From: an uncultured Oscillospiraceae bacterium
GTDB lineage: Bacteria; Bacillota; Clostridia; Oscillospirales; Oscillospiraceae
Length of the DNA: 20,972 nucleotides
Direction: 5' to 3'
Assembly (NCBI GenBank): GCA_905205085.1
Contig: CAJLCG010000032.1
Location: forward strand, 1 to 20,972
The position numbers were made by a program, and so were the translations under genes. Every line of letters starts with the position of its first letter. The stretch's first letter is position 1. Below the pieces are notes generated by a model that was not told where the DNA came from, searched no databases, and worked only from the letters and a program-made list of their open reading frames with translations. Positions 14,626-20,972 of this stretch are shown here, piece after piece.

Positions 14626-14654
14626 ATGGTAGCACCGGCTTTTCTCCCTGTCAA
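14626..14654 (-). promoter_or_regulatory. Sigma-A promoter of the aromatic operon
   Basis: A consensus -35 TTGACA (14649-14654), 17-base spacer, and -10 TACCAT (14626-14631; 4 of 6 matches) on the minus strand. The predicted start is near 14619, about 36 bases before the leader ORF. The 83 bases between this promoter and the htrA terminator hold nothing else I can identify. Confidence 0.75.
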
Positions 14655-14737
14655 CCACAAAATAATCAGAGGTTTTCACAAATTCTCAGGCGTAAGTATC
14701 TCCGTTTTTTCTCAAAATTACAGTTTCGCCGACTATA

Positions 14738-14769
14738 TAAAAACCCCCGGGGCCTCACGGACCCGGGGG
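14738..14769 (-). terminator. Intrinsic terminator after htrA
   Basis: Stem CCCCCGGG/CCCGGGGG (arms 14762-14769 and 14744-14751) with a 10-base loop, followed by TTTTTA on the minus strand. It lies 48 bases after the htrA stop codon. Confidence 0.92.
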
Positions 14770-14817
14770 AAAAGAGAGGGGAGAGGAAAACCGATGAGAA
14801 ATCGGTAGGAAGTAAAG

Positions 14818-16194
14818 TTACCAGCTATATCCGCTGAAGGGCCAGCCGTAGGAGCCGCCGGACTGCTGCTGTTGCTGTTGCTGCTGCTGATTGGACTCCT
14901 GGCTCTGATTGGCCGCCTCGGTCTGCTCATTCTTCTCGTCGAAGGTGATGGAGAGGGTCATCTTTTCGTTGTTGCGGATAATCGTAAGGGTGGCGGTGTC
15001 GCCAGCCTTGTAGTTGCTGGACAGGGCAGCGGTGAGGGCAGAGCTGGTATCAATGGCGGTGTCGTCAATGGCAATGATGATATCGCCCTGCTGCAGGCCC
15101 GCCTTCTCAGCGCAGGAGCCCTCGGCCACGGAGACCACATAGGCACCGGCGCTCACGCCATAGTTCTGGACATAATCGGGAACCGACTGCACCTGGACAC
15201 CCATATAGGGCTTACCGGTGACGTAGCCGTGCTCGATGAGGTCGTTGATGATGTCCTTCACGTCGTTGATGGGAATGGCGAAGCCCAGGCCCTCGGCGGA
15301 CACGCCGGAGGAGGACTCGGTCATCTTGGCGGAAACCACGCCCACCACATTGCCGTAGCTGTCAAACAGGGGGCCGCCGGAGTTGCCGGGGTTGATGGCG
15401 CAGTTGGTCTGCAGCACGTTCAGGGTGGTGGAAACGGTGTTGCCGTTGGCATCCTGGCTGGAGGTGGTGATGAGCCGGTCCAGGGCGGAGACGATGCCGT
15501 CGGTGAGAGTATAGGTCAGCTCGCCCAGGGGGTTGCCGATGGCGTAGACGCTCTCGCCTACCACCAGCTGGCTGCTGTCGCCCAGGGTGACGGGCTGCAG
15601 GCCGGTGGCGTCGATCTTCAGCACGGCGATGTCGTTATCCTGCTCGCCGCCCACCAGCTTGGCGGTGTACTTGGAACCGTCGGAGAAGGAGACCTCAATG
15701 GTAACGGAGGAGTCCTTTGTGGCGTCCTCAATCACGTGGTAGTTGGTGACGATGTAGCCGTCCTGGGTCAGCACAAAGCCGGAACCGGTGGCGGCGGAGG
15801 TGGTGGTCTGGCCATAGATGTTCACAGTGGTATTCACCGTGATGCCCACGCAGGAGGCCAGGTTGGCGGCGTAGAGCTGCTCCGGAGTCATGGGCTCGCC
15901 GTTGTTGTTATTGACTACGGTCTGTACCTTGGGGCGCTCCCCTTCATAGACCACGGTGCCGCCCCGGCTCATATTCTGGTACAGGGCCGCACCGCCCACG
16001 CCGGCGCCGCCGCCCACAATGGCACAGGCCAGTACCAGGGCCACGATCTTCTTGGAAAATCCCTTGCCGGGCTTCTTCTGGTTCTGAGGCGCTTCCGGAC
16101 CAGGCGTCACGGGGACGGGATCCATGTACTCCCCAAAGCCCCCACGATATCCATCGTTCTCGTTATTATAAAAGTTAAACTCATTGTTTTCCAT
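14818..16194 (-). CDS. htrA: HtrA/DegP-like membrane-anchored serine protease
   Basis: Envelope quality-control serine protease (458 residues). Residues 1-47 form a cytoplasmic, Asn/Pro-rich tail; 48-70 is a transmembrane anchor. An extracytoplasmic trypsin-like domain follows, with the catalytic triad His153 (TNYHVIED), Asp188 (DNDIAVLKID) and Ser272 (INPGNSGGPL). One PDZ domain (GKPYMGVQVQSVPDYV to about DGDTATLTI-like strands near 430) follows. The C-terminus has nine consecutive Gln, coded by mixed CAG/CAA, then a Gly/Ser/aromatic end (SYGWPFSGYSW). The start at 16194 has GAGGAG 10 bases upstream; upstream in-frame ATGs lie in or before that site. It appears monocistronic, with its own terminator. 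Confidence 0.93.
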   Translation of the reverse strand: MENNEFNFYNNENDGYRGGFGEYMDPVPVTPGPEAPQNQKKPGKGFSKKIVALVLACAIVGGGAGVGGAALYQNMSRGGTVVYEGERPKVQTVVNNNNGEPMTPEQLYAANLASCVGITVNTTVNIYGQTTTSAATGSGFVLTQDGYIVTNYHVIEDATKDSSVTIEVSFSDGSKYTAKLVGGEQDNDIAVLKIDATGLQPVTLGDSSQLVVGESVYAIGNPLGELTYTLTDGIVSALDRLITTSSQDANGNTVSTTLNVLQTNCAINPGNSGGPLFDSYGNVVGVVSAKMTESSSGVSAEGLGFAIPINDVKDIINDLIEHGYVTGKPYMGVQVQSVPDYVQNYGVSAGAYVVSVAEGSCAEKAGLQQGDIIIAIDDTAIDTSSALTAALSSNYKAGDTATLTIIRNNEKMTLSITFDEKNEQTEAANQSQESNQQQQQQQQQSGGSYGWPFSGYSW

Positions 16195-16250
16195 AACTGC
16201 TTCACTCCTCATATGGTCTCTTGGAGGTCCTCCTCCGTTCGACTGGGGCA

Positions 16251-16256
16251 AGTATA
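16251..16256 (-). promoter_or_regulatory. Candidate -10 element for htrA
   Basis: TATACT on the minus strand (5 of 6 to consensus) lies 57 bases before the htrA start, in an AT-rich stretch. No good -35 hexamer is at the right distance, so the promoter may be activator-dependent or read by another sigma factor. Confidence 0.35.
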
Positions 16257-16337
16257 AAGGAAAAATATGAAGAAACCATGAAGAAAAAGCATGCGTTTTT
16301 TGAATTTTCCCAAAACAAATTTTGACAGCTTCTCCAT

Positions 16338-17498
16338 CTATTCGCTCTCCGGACGCTCCCGCAAAATGGCGATCACGTCCTCCACAGCCGCCTCCGCGTC
16401 CGCCCGGACCCCGTCAAACAGTCCCAACTTAACGAGGTTCAGGGCAATCAGCAGGACGGTGGGCCCCAAAATCATGCCCAGCACGCCCCCCAGGCGCATG
16501 CCCACATAGATGCTGACGAGAGACAAAATGGGGGAAAGCCCCGTCTGGTCGCCCACGAATTTGGGCTCCCCTACCCTTCGAAACAGGGCGATGAGGCCCC
16601 AAATGACCATCAGGCGGATAGCCCCGCCCAGGTTGCCGGTAAACAGGTCAATGACTGCCCAGGGCACCATCACGGTGCCTGCGCCGATGATGGGGATAAA
16701 GTCCATCACCGCCAGCACCAGGGCCAGCAGCAGGCCGTAGGGCTGGTGGATAATAAAGAAGCCGCCCAGCAGGATAAAGAACACCCCTACCGACAGGAGG
16801 AACTCCGCCTTCAGATAGCCGCCAAAGGCGGCCAGGGCGGTGTCCCGCACCTGGACCAGGAAGGCCAGCAGCCGCCGGTCGGTGCGCCGGGCTGCCGCGG
16901 TGCGCAGGTCGGGGTAGTCGGCAGTGAGCAGGTAGGAGGCCATAATATAGATGATGAGTGCCAGACCGAAGGAGGGCAGGCTCAGAGCCTTGTCCTTGGC
17001 GTAGTTCACCAGCCCCTGCAGCATCCCGGGCAGAGTGTTTTTCAGCCACTCCAGCACGCTGTCCCATACGGAATCCACCGTCTCATTGAAGGCTGGGGGC
17101 ACCAGGTCCCAGAAGCGGGCAAAGATCCGCTCCAACTCCTGAAAAATTCCCTCCATACTGGCCAGCAGGTCATCCCAGCTCTGCACCAGCGAGACCAACT
17201 GGGCCCCGGCGGCGTAAACGAGTCCGCCCACCGCCGCACCCAACAGTCCAAACAGCAGTACCAGCACCAGCAGGGACCACAGCTTTCGGGAGCCCCCCAG
17301 GGTACCCCGCAGCCACCGCACCGCCGGGTGGAGGATGGCGGCGGTGATGAGGGCCGCTACAAAGGGAGCCATCAGCGACAGCAGGGGCAGGCCCACCTTC
17401 CACAGCAGCCACAGCCCCACGATCAGCAGCACCAGCCGCACACCGATGCGAAACCACAGTCTTCCCCGGGCCGGCCAGGTCAGCTTTTGTTCCTTCAT
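16338..17498 (-). CDS. AI-2E (PerM) family permease, YtvI-like
   Basis: A polytopic membrane protein of 386 residues. Hydrophobic segments occur near residues 17-35, 38-57, 70-100, then after a long extracytoplasmic amphipathic stretch (about 105-165) at about 175-195, 225-255, 258-285, 290-312 and 325-365. The conserved C-terminal signatures of the AI-2E/UPF0118 family are visible: LAVMDFIPIIGAGTVMVPWAVIDL, and EPKFVGDQTGLSPILSLVSIYVG followed by RLGGVLGMILGP. The substrate is not predictable; family members have been linked to signal export, Na+/H+ exchange, or sporulation (YtvI). AAGGAG lies 9 bases before the ATG. It follows degV by 82 bases containing a stem-loop, and probably shares its promoter. 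Confidence 0.85.
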   Translation of the reverse strand: MKEQKLTWPARGRLWFRIGVRLVLLIVGLWLLWKVGLPLLSLMAPFVAALITAAILHPAVRWLRGTLGGSRKLWSLLVLVLLFGLLGAAVGGLVYAAGAQLVSLVQSWDDLLASMEGIFQELERIFARFWDLVPPAFNETVDSVWDSVLEWLKNTLPGMLQGLVNYAKDKALSLPSFGLALIIYIMASYLLTADYPDLRTAAARRTDRRLLAFLVQVRDTALAAFGGYLKAEFLLSVGVFFILLGGFFIIHQPYGLLLALVLAVMDFIPIIGAGTVMVPWAVIDLFTGNLGGAIRLMVIWGLIALFRRVGEPKFVGDQTGLSPILSLVSIYVGMRLGGVLGMILGPTVLLIALNLVKLGLFDGVRADAEAAVEDVIAILRERPESE

Positions 17499-17537
17499 CT
17501 CATGTCACTCCTTGTTTCCACGCCCAAATGGACACAA

Positions 17538-17570
17538 CGGCCCCGCACCGGAGCTTCCGGAGCGAGGCCG
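17538..17570 (-). other. Stem-loop between degV and the AI-2E permease gene
   Basis: A three-part stem: CGGCC/GGCCG (17538-17542, 17566-17570), CGC/GCG (17544-17546, 17562-17564) and CCGGA/TCCGG (17548-17552, 17556-17560), separated by single mismatches, with a 3-base loop. On the minus strand only TTGTGT follows, so it is a weak terminator at best. It may reduce readthrough or protect the degV mRNA end. Confidence 0.6.
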
Positions 17571-17580
17571 AAGATTGAAA

Positions 17581-18447
17581 TTACTGCTCCCGGTACACCA
17601 CACCGATGAGGTTGGGACCGGCATTGATGGCGATGACGCCGCCGATGGGATAGACCAGATCGGCAGGAGCGCCGAACTCCTCCTCACAGGCCTTCACCAG
17701 GGCGTCAGCCATGGGGGCGTTGTCCGCCTTGATGACCATATAGGGGCTCTCCGCCTGACGGGTCTTGCGGCAGCGCTCCAGAATAGCGGGGATGATGTTC
17801 TTCTCTCCCCGCACCTTGGAGAGGATCTTGGAGTCGCCGTTTTCAAAGGTCATGATGGGTTTAAGGCCCAGGGCGTCACCCACAAAGGCGGCCGCCGCCG
17901 ACACACGGCCCGACTTTTTGGCAAAGCGCAGGTCCAGCGGGGCAAAGAGCACCCGCACGTGGTCCAGCCAGTCCTGAATATAGGCCACCACCTTGTCCGG
18001 ATCGGTACCCACCGCGGCCATCTTGGCTCCCTGGACCACGGCCCAGCCATAGGTCATGGTGTAGTTGTGGGAGTCGATGATGGTGATCTGGAAATTCTCC
18101 CGAGCCTCCGGGTGATCCTCATAGAACTCCTCCCGGGCCTGGACCGCGTTCTGATGGGTAGCAGAACCCTTGGAGTTGATGGAGGTATAGATGAGGTGGG
18201 TATAGCCGTTGTCGTAGGCCTGCTCAAAGCACTGCTCAAAGACATAGGGGTTGAGCTGGGCGTGGGTGGGGATCTGCGGGGCGCTGAGCAGCATCCCGTA
18301 AAACTCCTCCGGAGTAAAATCGTAGCCGTCCTCATACTCCTTGTCCCCCATGGCGATGGGGAAGGGAAGCACCTGGATATCCAGTTCCTCCCGCAGGGCG
18401 CGGGGGATATCGGCGGCAGAATCGGTAACCATTTTTACGTAAGCCAT
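17581..18447 (-). CDS. DegV family fatty-acid-binding protein
   Basis: A 288-residue cytoplasmic two-domain protein of the DegV/FakB family, whose members bind a single fatty acid and, with the kinase FakA, feed exogenous acids into phospholipid synthesis. Seen here: the N-terminal strand and VTDSAADIP (7-15); PQIPTHAQLNP, at the position of the usual TSQPS loop; YTSINSKGSATHQNA, in place of the common SSGLSGTYQ; IDSHNYTMTYG; KKSGRVS followed by the GLKPIM strand; and a C-terminal PIGGVIAINAGPNLIGVVY with the family's HxGPG-like turn changed to NAGPN. These loop changes make the bound lipid uncertain. AGGAGG is 5 bases before the ATG. A good promoter with a palindrome lies upstream. Confidence 0.9.
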   Translation of the reverse strand: MAYVKMVTDSAADIPRALREELDIQVLPFPIAMGDKEYEDGYDFTPEEFYGMLLSAPQIPTHAQLNPYVFEQCFEQAYDNGYTHLIYTSINSKGSATHQNAVQAREEFYEDHPEARENFQITIIDSHNYTMTYGWAVVQGAKMAAVGTDPDKVVAYIQDWLDHVRVLFAPLDLRFAKKSGRVSAAAAFVGDALGLKPIMTFENGDSKILSKVRGEKNIIPAILERCRKTRQAESPYMVIKADNAPMADALVKACEEEFGAPADLVYPIGGVIAINAGPNLIGVVYREQ

Positions 18448-18485
18448 AGCGGCCTCCTAAATCAAAATCTTATGTGTCCTCCTGA

Positions 18486-18502
18486 CAGACAGGGGCTGTC
18501 TG
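18486..18502. promoter_or_regulatory. Palindrome at the predicted degV transcription start
   Basis: A perfect 7-3-7 inverted repeat, CAGACAG (18486-18492), GGG, CTGTCTG (18496-18502), covers the expected +1 position of the degV promoter. Its position suits a repressor operator, or a 5'-end hairpin in the mRNA. I do not recognise the binding protein. Confidence 0.45.
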
Positions 18503-18507
18503 GGGCC

Positions 18508-18536
18508 ATTATTGCAGAAAGGGCAGGGCTTGTCAA
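18508..18536 (-). promoter_or_regulatory. Sigma-A promoter of degV
   Basis: Consensus -35 TTGACA (18531-18536), 17-base spacer, and -10 AATAAT (18508-18513; 5 of 6). It starts only 10 bases after the end of the DUF896 gene. I see no terminator between them, so readthrough from the upstream operon may also reach degV. Confidence 0.85.
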
Positions 18537-18546
18537 GAAAAGGCAG

Positions 18547-18753
18547 TCAATCTTTGCGCTTTTCTAATTTGACCCGGGAGCCGTCCGGCTTCTGCAGCCA
18601 GGTGTTGTTCAGCTGCCCCTCCAGGTTGGCCTTTACCGAGTCGATGTAGGCCCGGCGCAGCTTGCCCCGCTCCTCTTTTTCCTCCTCGGTCAGTTCCCGC
18701 TCCTTGGCCAGCCGGGCCAGTTCGTTGATGCGGTCAATGTCCTTTTGCTCCAT
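18547..18753 (-). CDS. DUF896/UPF0291 (YnzC-like) small protein
   Basis: A 68-residue, highly charged helical protein. The family signature is clear: IDRINELARLAKERELTEEE, then KEERGKLRRAYIDSVKANLEGQLNNTWLQKPDG. Members such as B. subtilis YnzC are small cytoplasmic three-helix proteins of poorly known function, one of them in the SOS-regulated yneA operon. AAGGAGG lies 6 bases before the ATG. Its start overlaps the end of the Gx transporter gene by 20 bases, making it the last gene of the rqcP-apbE operon. No terminator follows it. Confidence 0.92.
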   Translation of the reverse strand: MEQKDIDRINELARLAKERELTEEEKEERGKLRRAYIDSVKANLEGQLNNTWLQKPDGSRVKLEKRKD

Positions 18754-19285
18754 GGTTTTCCTCCTTTTGCCCGGACTCCATCCGGTCCAGGCGTTGCATC
18801 AAAAATTGGGCGCACAGCCCGGTAAAAAGTCCTGCCGCCGCCCCGGCGATCACCAGGTAGGGCAGGTAGGCCAGCACCGCCCAGGTCTTCATCACCCCGG
18901 CGGCCACCAGCAGTTGTCCTAGGTTATGGCAGATGGCGGCCAGGGAGCTGCACAGCCACAGCTGCCGTACCGTGAGGATCTGCTTGAGCCCCACCATGGC
19001 CAGCCAACAAAGAAGGCCGCCTCCCAGGCTGTACATGAGGGTCATCATCTGCCCGGAAAACACCGCGCCCAGAAACACCCGGCTCACCAGCACCAGCAGG
19101 GCGTCTCCCGCCCCCAGGGCAAAGACGGTGTATACCGTCACAATGTTGGCCAGGCCCAGCTTGATCCCCGGAATAGGCACCGCCACGGGGATCTGGGCCT
19201 CCACCATAAAGATGGTCAGGGCGATGGCGGTGAGCAGGGCCAGCCGGGTCACCCGCCGCGCCCCCTTAACCGGTCGCTGCGTCAA
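18734..19285 (-). CDS. Gx transporter / heptaprenyl diphosphate synthase component I-like membrane protein (EetB-like)
   Basis: A 183-residue integral membrane protein of the Gx transporter family (Pfam Hpre_diP_synt_I), related to ECF-type S components. Helices are apparent near residues 12-32, 42-62, 72-90, 100-120 and 135-160. Signature stretches are VEAQIPVAVPIPGIKLGLANIV and a following GAVFSGQMMTLMYSLGGGLLCW. The TTG at 19285 has GGAGG about 8 bases upstream and gives a family-typical N-terminus. A GTG at 19252 is the alternative. The longer open frame upstream is antisense-like noise inside the preceding gene. It overlaps the NusG-II gene by 20 bases. In Listeria-type electron transfer loci, this family occurs as EetB beside EetA. 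Confidence 0.85.
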   Translation of the reverse strand: MTQRPVKGARRVTRLALLTAIALTIFMVEAQIPVAVPIPGIKLGLANIVTVYTVFALGAGDALLVLVSRVFLGAVFSGQMMTLMYSLGGGLLCWLAMVGLKQILTVRQLWLCSSLAAICHNLGQLLVAAGVMKTWAVLAYLPYLVIAGAAAGLFTGLCAQFLMQRLDRMESGQKEENHGAKGH

Positions 19286-19646
19286 CCTGGCTCCCTCCCC
19301 CCGTGATCTGGATGATGACCTGATTGGGCAGGCAGACAATGGGCTCGCTGCCGTCGCTGATCCAGCCCTGGTGGACACATACCTGGTCGGGACAGGAGGC
19401 CTCGCTGATGCAGATGCGCCCCGGCTCCACCTGCACAGTATTGAGCGCCCCGTTCTCCCCCTCGATGACAAAGGAGTAGGGCTCCTTCACCTGGCTCAGG
19501 TCGATCTCCTGGAGCACCTGTCCATTCTGGGTGATCTTGGCGATCTGGGCGCTCTGCGGATTCAGCTTGCGCCACACCAGCACGCCGGCGGACAAAAGCA
19601 CCACTGCGATCAGCACGCCGGTGAGAATCTTGGTCTGTTTGTTCAT
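19266..19646 (-). CDS. NusG domain II-containing membrane-anchored protein (EetA-like)
   Basis: A 126-residue protein with an N-terminal membrane anchor (about residues 7-25) and an extracytoplasmic NusG domain II. Despite its name, this domain is not the transcription factor. The diagnostic segment is VEPGRICISEASCPDQVCVH (73-92), then PIVCLPNQVIIQI. Four cysteines (79, 85, 90, 105) could form disulfides or bind a cofactor. Its ATG overlaps the apbE stop as ATGA. The family recurs next to Gx transporters and ApbE in Firmicutes and as EetA in flavin-based extracellular electron transfer loci, so a role in extracytoplasmic redox is inferred. Confidence 0.88.
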   Translation of the reverse strand: MNKQTKILTGVLIAVVLLSAGVLVWRKLNPQSAQIAKITQNGQVLQEIDLSQVKEPYSFVIEGENGALNTVQVEPGRICISEASCPDQVCVHQGWISDGSEPIVCLPNQVIIQITGGGSQVDAATG

Positions 19647-20692
19647 CGCTCGATCACCGTCACTTCCCGGTCTTGGTAGCCGTCGGCCAGGGTAAAGTGG
19701 TCCTCCAGCCCGGCGGTCACCGCGATGGAGCCGTCCTTGGAGACAAAGATGGCCTCAAAGTTCAGCTCGGGGTGGTCCTTCCAGAACTGGGCGCCCTTCT
19801 CCTCCCCCATGACATACAGGGCGGTGGACAGGGCGTCGCACACCGTCCCGTCGGAGCCTACGATAGTCACCGAGTCCACCCCGCTGTCGGCAGGGGCGGC
19901 GGTGGCGGGGTCCATGATGTGGCAGTAGCGCTGTCCGTTTTCTTCAAAGTAGCGCTGGTAGTCCCCGGAGGTGACCACCGCCTGGTCGGCCACCTCCACG
20001 ATGGCCAGGTAGCCTCCCTCCTGGGAGTCGGGGTCCTGGATGCCCACCCGCCAGCTGGAGCCGTCCGGCTTGGTCCCCACGGTCTGTATATTGCCTCCCA
20101 GCTCCAGCAGGGCGGAGGTCACCCCCAGCTCCTTCAGGTCCTGGGAGAGCACCTCCCCCAGGCGGCCCTTGGCCACCGCTCCCAGGTCCAGGGACATGCC
20201 GTCCGGCAGACGGGCCTGGCCAGTCTCCCCGTCCAGCTCCACCTGGGTGTAGTCGATGGTTTCCATCAGCTGGGCCAGCTCCGCCTCGTCGGGCACCCGG
20301 TACTGCCCGGTGGGAAAGCCCCAGGCCTGCACGGCGGAGTAGGCGGTAAGGTCCAGGGCACCATCGGTGAGGGCGCACAGCTCCAGCCCCCGCTCCAGCA
20401 CAGCCTGGGTGTCCTCCGACAGCGCTACCCAGCTGCCCTGGCTGTGGTTCAGGGCCCAAATTTCGCTGGTTTCATCGGTGGCCGACCACAGCTTCTCCAG
20501 CTTCTCGATGGTCTGGGCGGCCTGGTCCAGCCCCTGCTGGGCCTGGTCGCCGTAGATCGTGAGCAGCATCACCGTGTCCATGGCAAAGACCTGGCTGCTC
20601 TGGGAGGAAACCTTCTCCTCTCCCCCACAGCCCGTCAGCACCGCGCCCGCCGTCAGCACGCCGGCCAGCAGCAAACTCAGCCGCCGCTTCAC
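19643..20692 (-). CDS. apbE: FAD:protein FMN transferase (ApbE family lipoprotein)
   Basis: Mg-dependent transferase (349 residues) that attaches FMN from FAD covalently to Thr/Ser of extracytoplasmic flavoproteins (Rnf/Nqr subunits, FMN-binding domain proteins). The lipoprotein signal (MKRRLSLLLAGVLTAGAVLT then GC) has Cys22 as lipidation site. Motifs are FAMDT (36-40), SLDLGAVAKG (167-176), ELGGN (197-201), HIMDPATAAPA (258-268), where the common PxTG is changed, and CDALSTALYVMG (285-296) with the expected metal ligands. The start is a GTG overlapping the rqcP stop as GTGA; the long upstream extension of the frame lies inside rqcP. It overlaps the NusG-II gene by four bases. No FMN-acceptor protein is encoded in this window. 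Confidence 0.93.
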   Translation of the reverse strand: MKRRLSLLLAGVLTAGAVLTGCGGEEKVSSQSSQVFAMDTVMLLTIYGDQAQQGLDQAAQTIEKLEKLWSATDETSEIWALNHSQGSWVALSEDTQAVLERGLELCALTDGALDLTAYSAVQAWGFPTGQYRVPDEAELAQLMETIDYTQVELDGETGQARLPDGMSLDLGAVAKGRLGEVLSQDLKELGVTSALLELGGNIQTVGTKPDGSSWRVGIQDPDSQEGGYLAIVEVADQAVVTSGDYQRYFEENGQRYCHIMDPATAAPADSGVDSVTIVGSDGTVCDALSTALYVMGEEKGAQFWKDHPELNFEAIFVSKDGSIAVTAGLEDHFTLADGYQDREVTVIER

Positions 20693-20931
20693 AGCAGCTC
20701 CCGGTACATGGCCGCCGCGTCGGCCTTGCCTACGTTGTCGGCCACCAGCAGCACCTCTACCTTGACCGCCCGCTCGCCAAAGCGCAGCTCCAGCACGTCG
20801 CCTACCTTTACATCGTAGCTGGCCTTCACGGGGCGGCCGTTGGCGGTGACCCGCTGGTTGTCGCAGGCCTCGTTGGCCACGGTGCGCCGCTTGATCAGCC
20901 GGGATACCTTCAGCCATTTATCCAGTCGCAT
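20689..20931 (-). CDS. rqcP: S4-domain RNA-binding protein RqcP (YabO/Hsp15-like)
   Basis: An 80-residue protein that is almost entirely an S4 RNA-binding domain (MRLDKWLKVSRLIKRRTVAN, then ACDNQRVTANGRPVKASYDVKVGDVLEL). RqcP acts with RqcH on stalled 50S subunits in bacterial ribosome quality control. The ATG at 20931 has AAGGA 7 bases upstream; an in-frame ATG at 20952 precedes that site and is unlikely. Its stop overlaps the apbE start. In many Firmicutes this gene lies near hup and yabP/yabQ, which would be beyond the right edge. Only 41 bases upstream are visible, so its promoter cannot be judged. Confidence 0.93.
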   Translation of the reverse strand: MRLDKWLKVSRLIKRRTVANEACDNQRVTANGRPVKASYDVKVGDVLELRFGERAVKVEVLLVADNVGKADAAAMYRELL

Positions 20932-20972
20932 GGTTTTGTCCTTTCCAAACAAAAAAATAATTCCAAGAAAAA

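Noticed and set aside
16296..16324. AT-rich segment after the AI-2E permease gene, resembling the 8969-9001 inverted repeat and a possible terminator
   Set aside because: The arms do not pair beyond 4-5 A-T base pairs, and the similarity to 8969-9001 needs gaps; AT-richness explains it.
19286..19471. Longer N-terminus for the Gx transporter
   Set aside because: The upstream part overlaps the NusG-II gene in another frame and is Arg/Ser-rich noise; the family N-terminus matches the TTG or GTG starts at 19285 or 19252.
20693..20917. Longer N-terminus for ApbE
   Set aside because: It overlaps rqcP in another frame, and the lipoprotein signal begins exactly at the GTG at 20692.
1..20972. CRISPR arrays, tRNA or rRNA genes, insertion sequences, prophage or integrase genes
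   Set aside because: None seen by eye on either strand; apart from the short palindromic elements listed, the window is ordinary chromosomal operon sequence.

Overview
The window (20,972 bp) is GC-rich chromosomal DNA in which every gene I can support lies on the minus strand, so transcription runs from high to low coordinates. Clostridial features suggest an Oscillospiraceae-type gut Firmicute (Flavonifractor/Lawsonibacter-like). These are hrcA-grpE-dnaK-dnaJ with a CIRCE operator, RqcP, DegV, a YtvI/AI-2E permease, a DUF896 protein, a Gx transporter with a NusG-II lipoprotein-like partner, strong AGGAGG ribosome binding sites and sigma-A promoters. The assignment is by gene content and style, not by a database match.

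Layout in transcription order (right to left). (1) 20931-18547: a tight operon with overlapping ends: rqcP, apbE, a NusG domain II protein, a Gx transporter, and a DUF896 protein. The middle three resemble the ApbE/EetA/EetB part of flavin-based extracellular electron transfer loci. (2) 18536-16338: a good promoter with a palindrome at the predicted start site, then degV and an AI-2E/YtvI-like permease. (3) 16256-14738: htrA, a membrane-anchored serine protease with a poly-Gln tail, ending in a strong terminator. (4) 14654-5998: an aromatic amino acid operon: promoter, a short ORF extremely rich in Phe/Tyr codons, an intrinsic terminator, then aroF (DAHP synthase), tyrA, aroB, aroA, aroC, a repeat-filled gap, pheA, an aroE-aroK fusion, aroQ, and a final terminator. 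(5) 5970-926: the HrcA-regulated heat-shock operon hrcA-grpE-dnaK-dnaJ with a perfect CIRCE, a REP-like palindrome between dnaK and dnaJ, and a terminator. (6) 874-24: a lipoprotein gene with its own promoter.

The aromatic operon encodes all seven shikimate-pathway activities from erythrose-4-phosphate plus PEP to chorismate. It also encodes chorismate mutase/prephenate dehydratase and prephenate dehydrogenase, so it covers routes to phenylpyruvate and 4-hydroxyphenylpyruvate. No tryptophan branch genes are present.

The most interesting signal is the leader of this operon (about 14619-14411). A sigma-A promoter is followed by an AAGGAG site and a 37-codon ORF. That ORF contains a run of 13 codons with 11 aromatic ones (YFFGYFYFFGFWF). 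A 12-bp hairpin with a U-tract then precedes the aroF start. This is the layout of ribosome-mediated (PheL-type) transcription attenuation, which is unusual for a Firmicute, where T-box or TRAP control of aromatic genes is more typical. I could not fold RNA or compare genomes, so the mechanism is inferred. Part of the leader also resembles an inverted repeat, and a repeat origin should be excluded.
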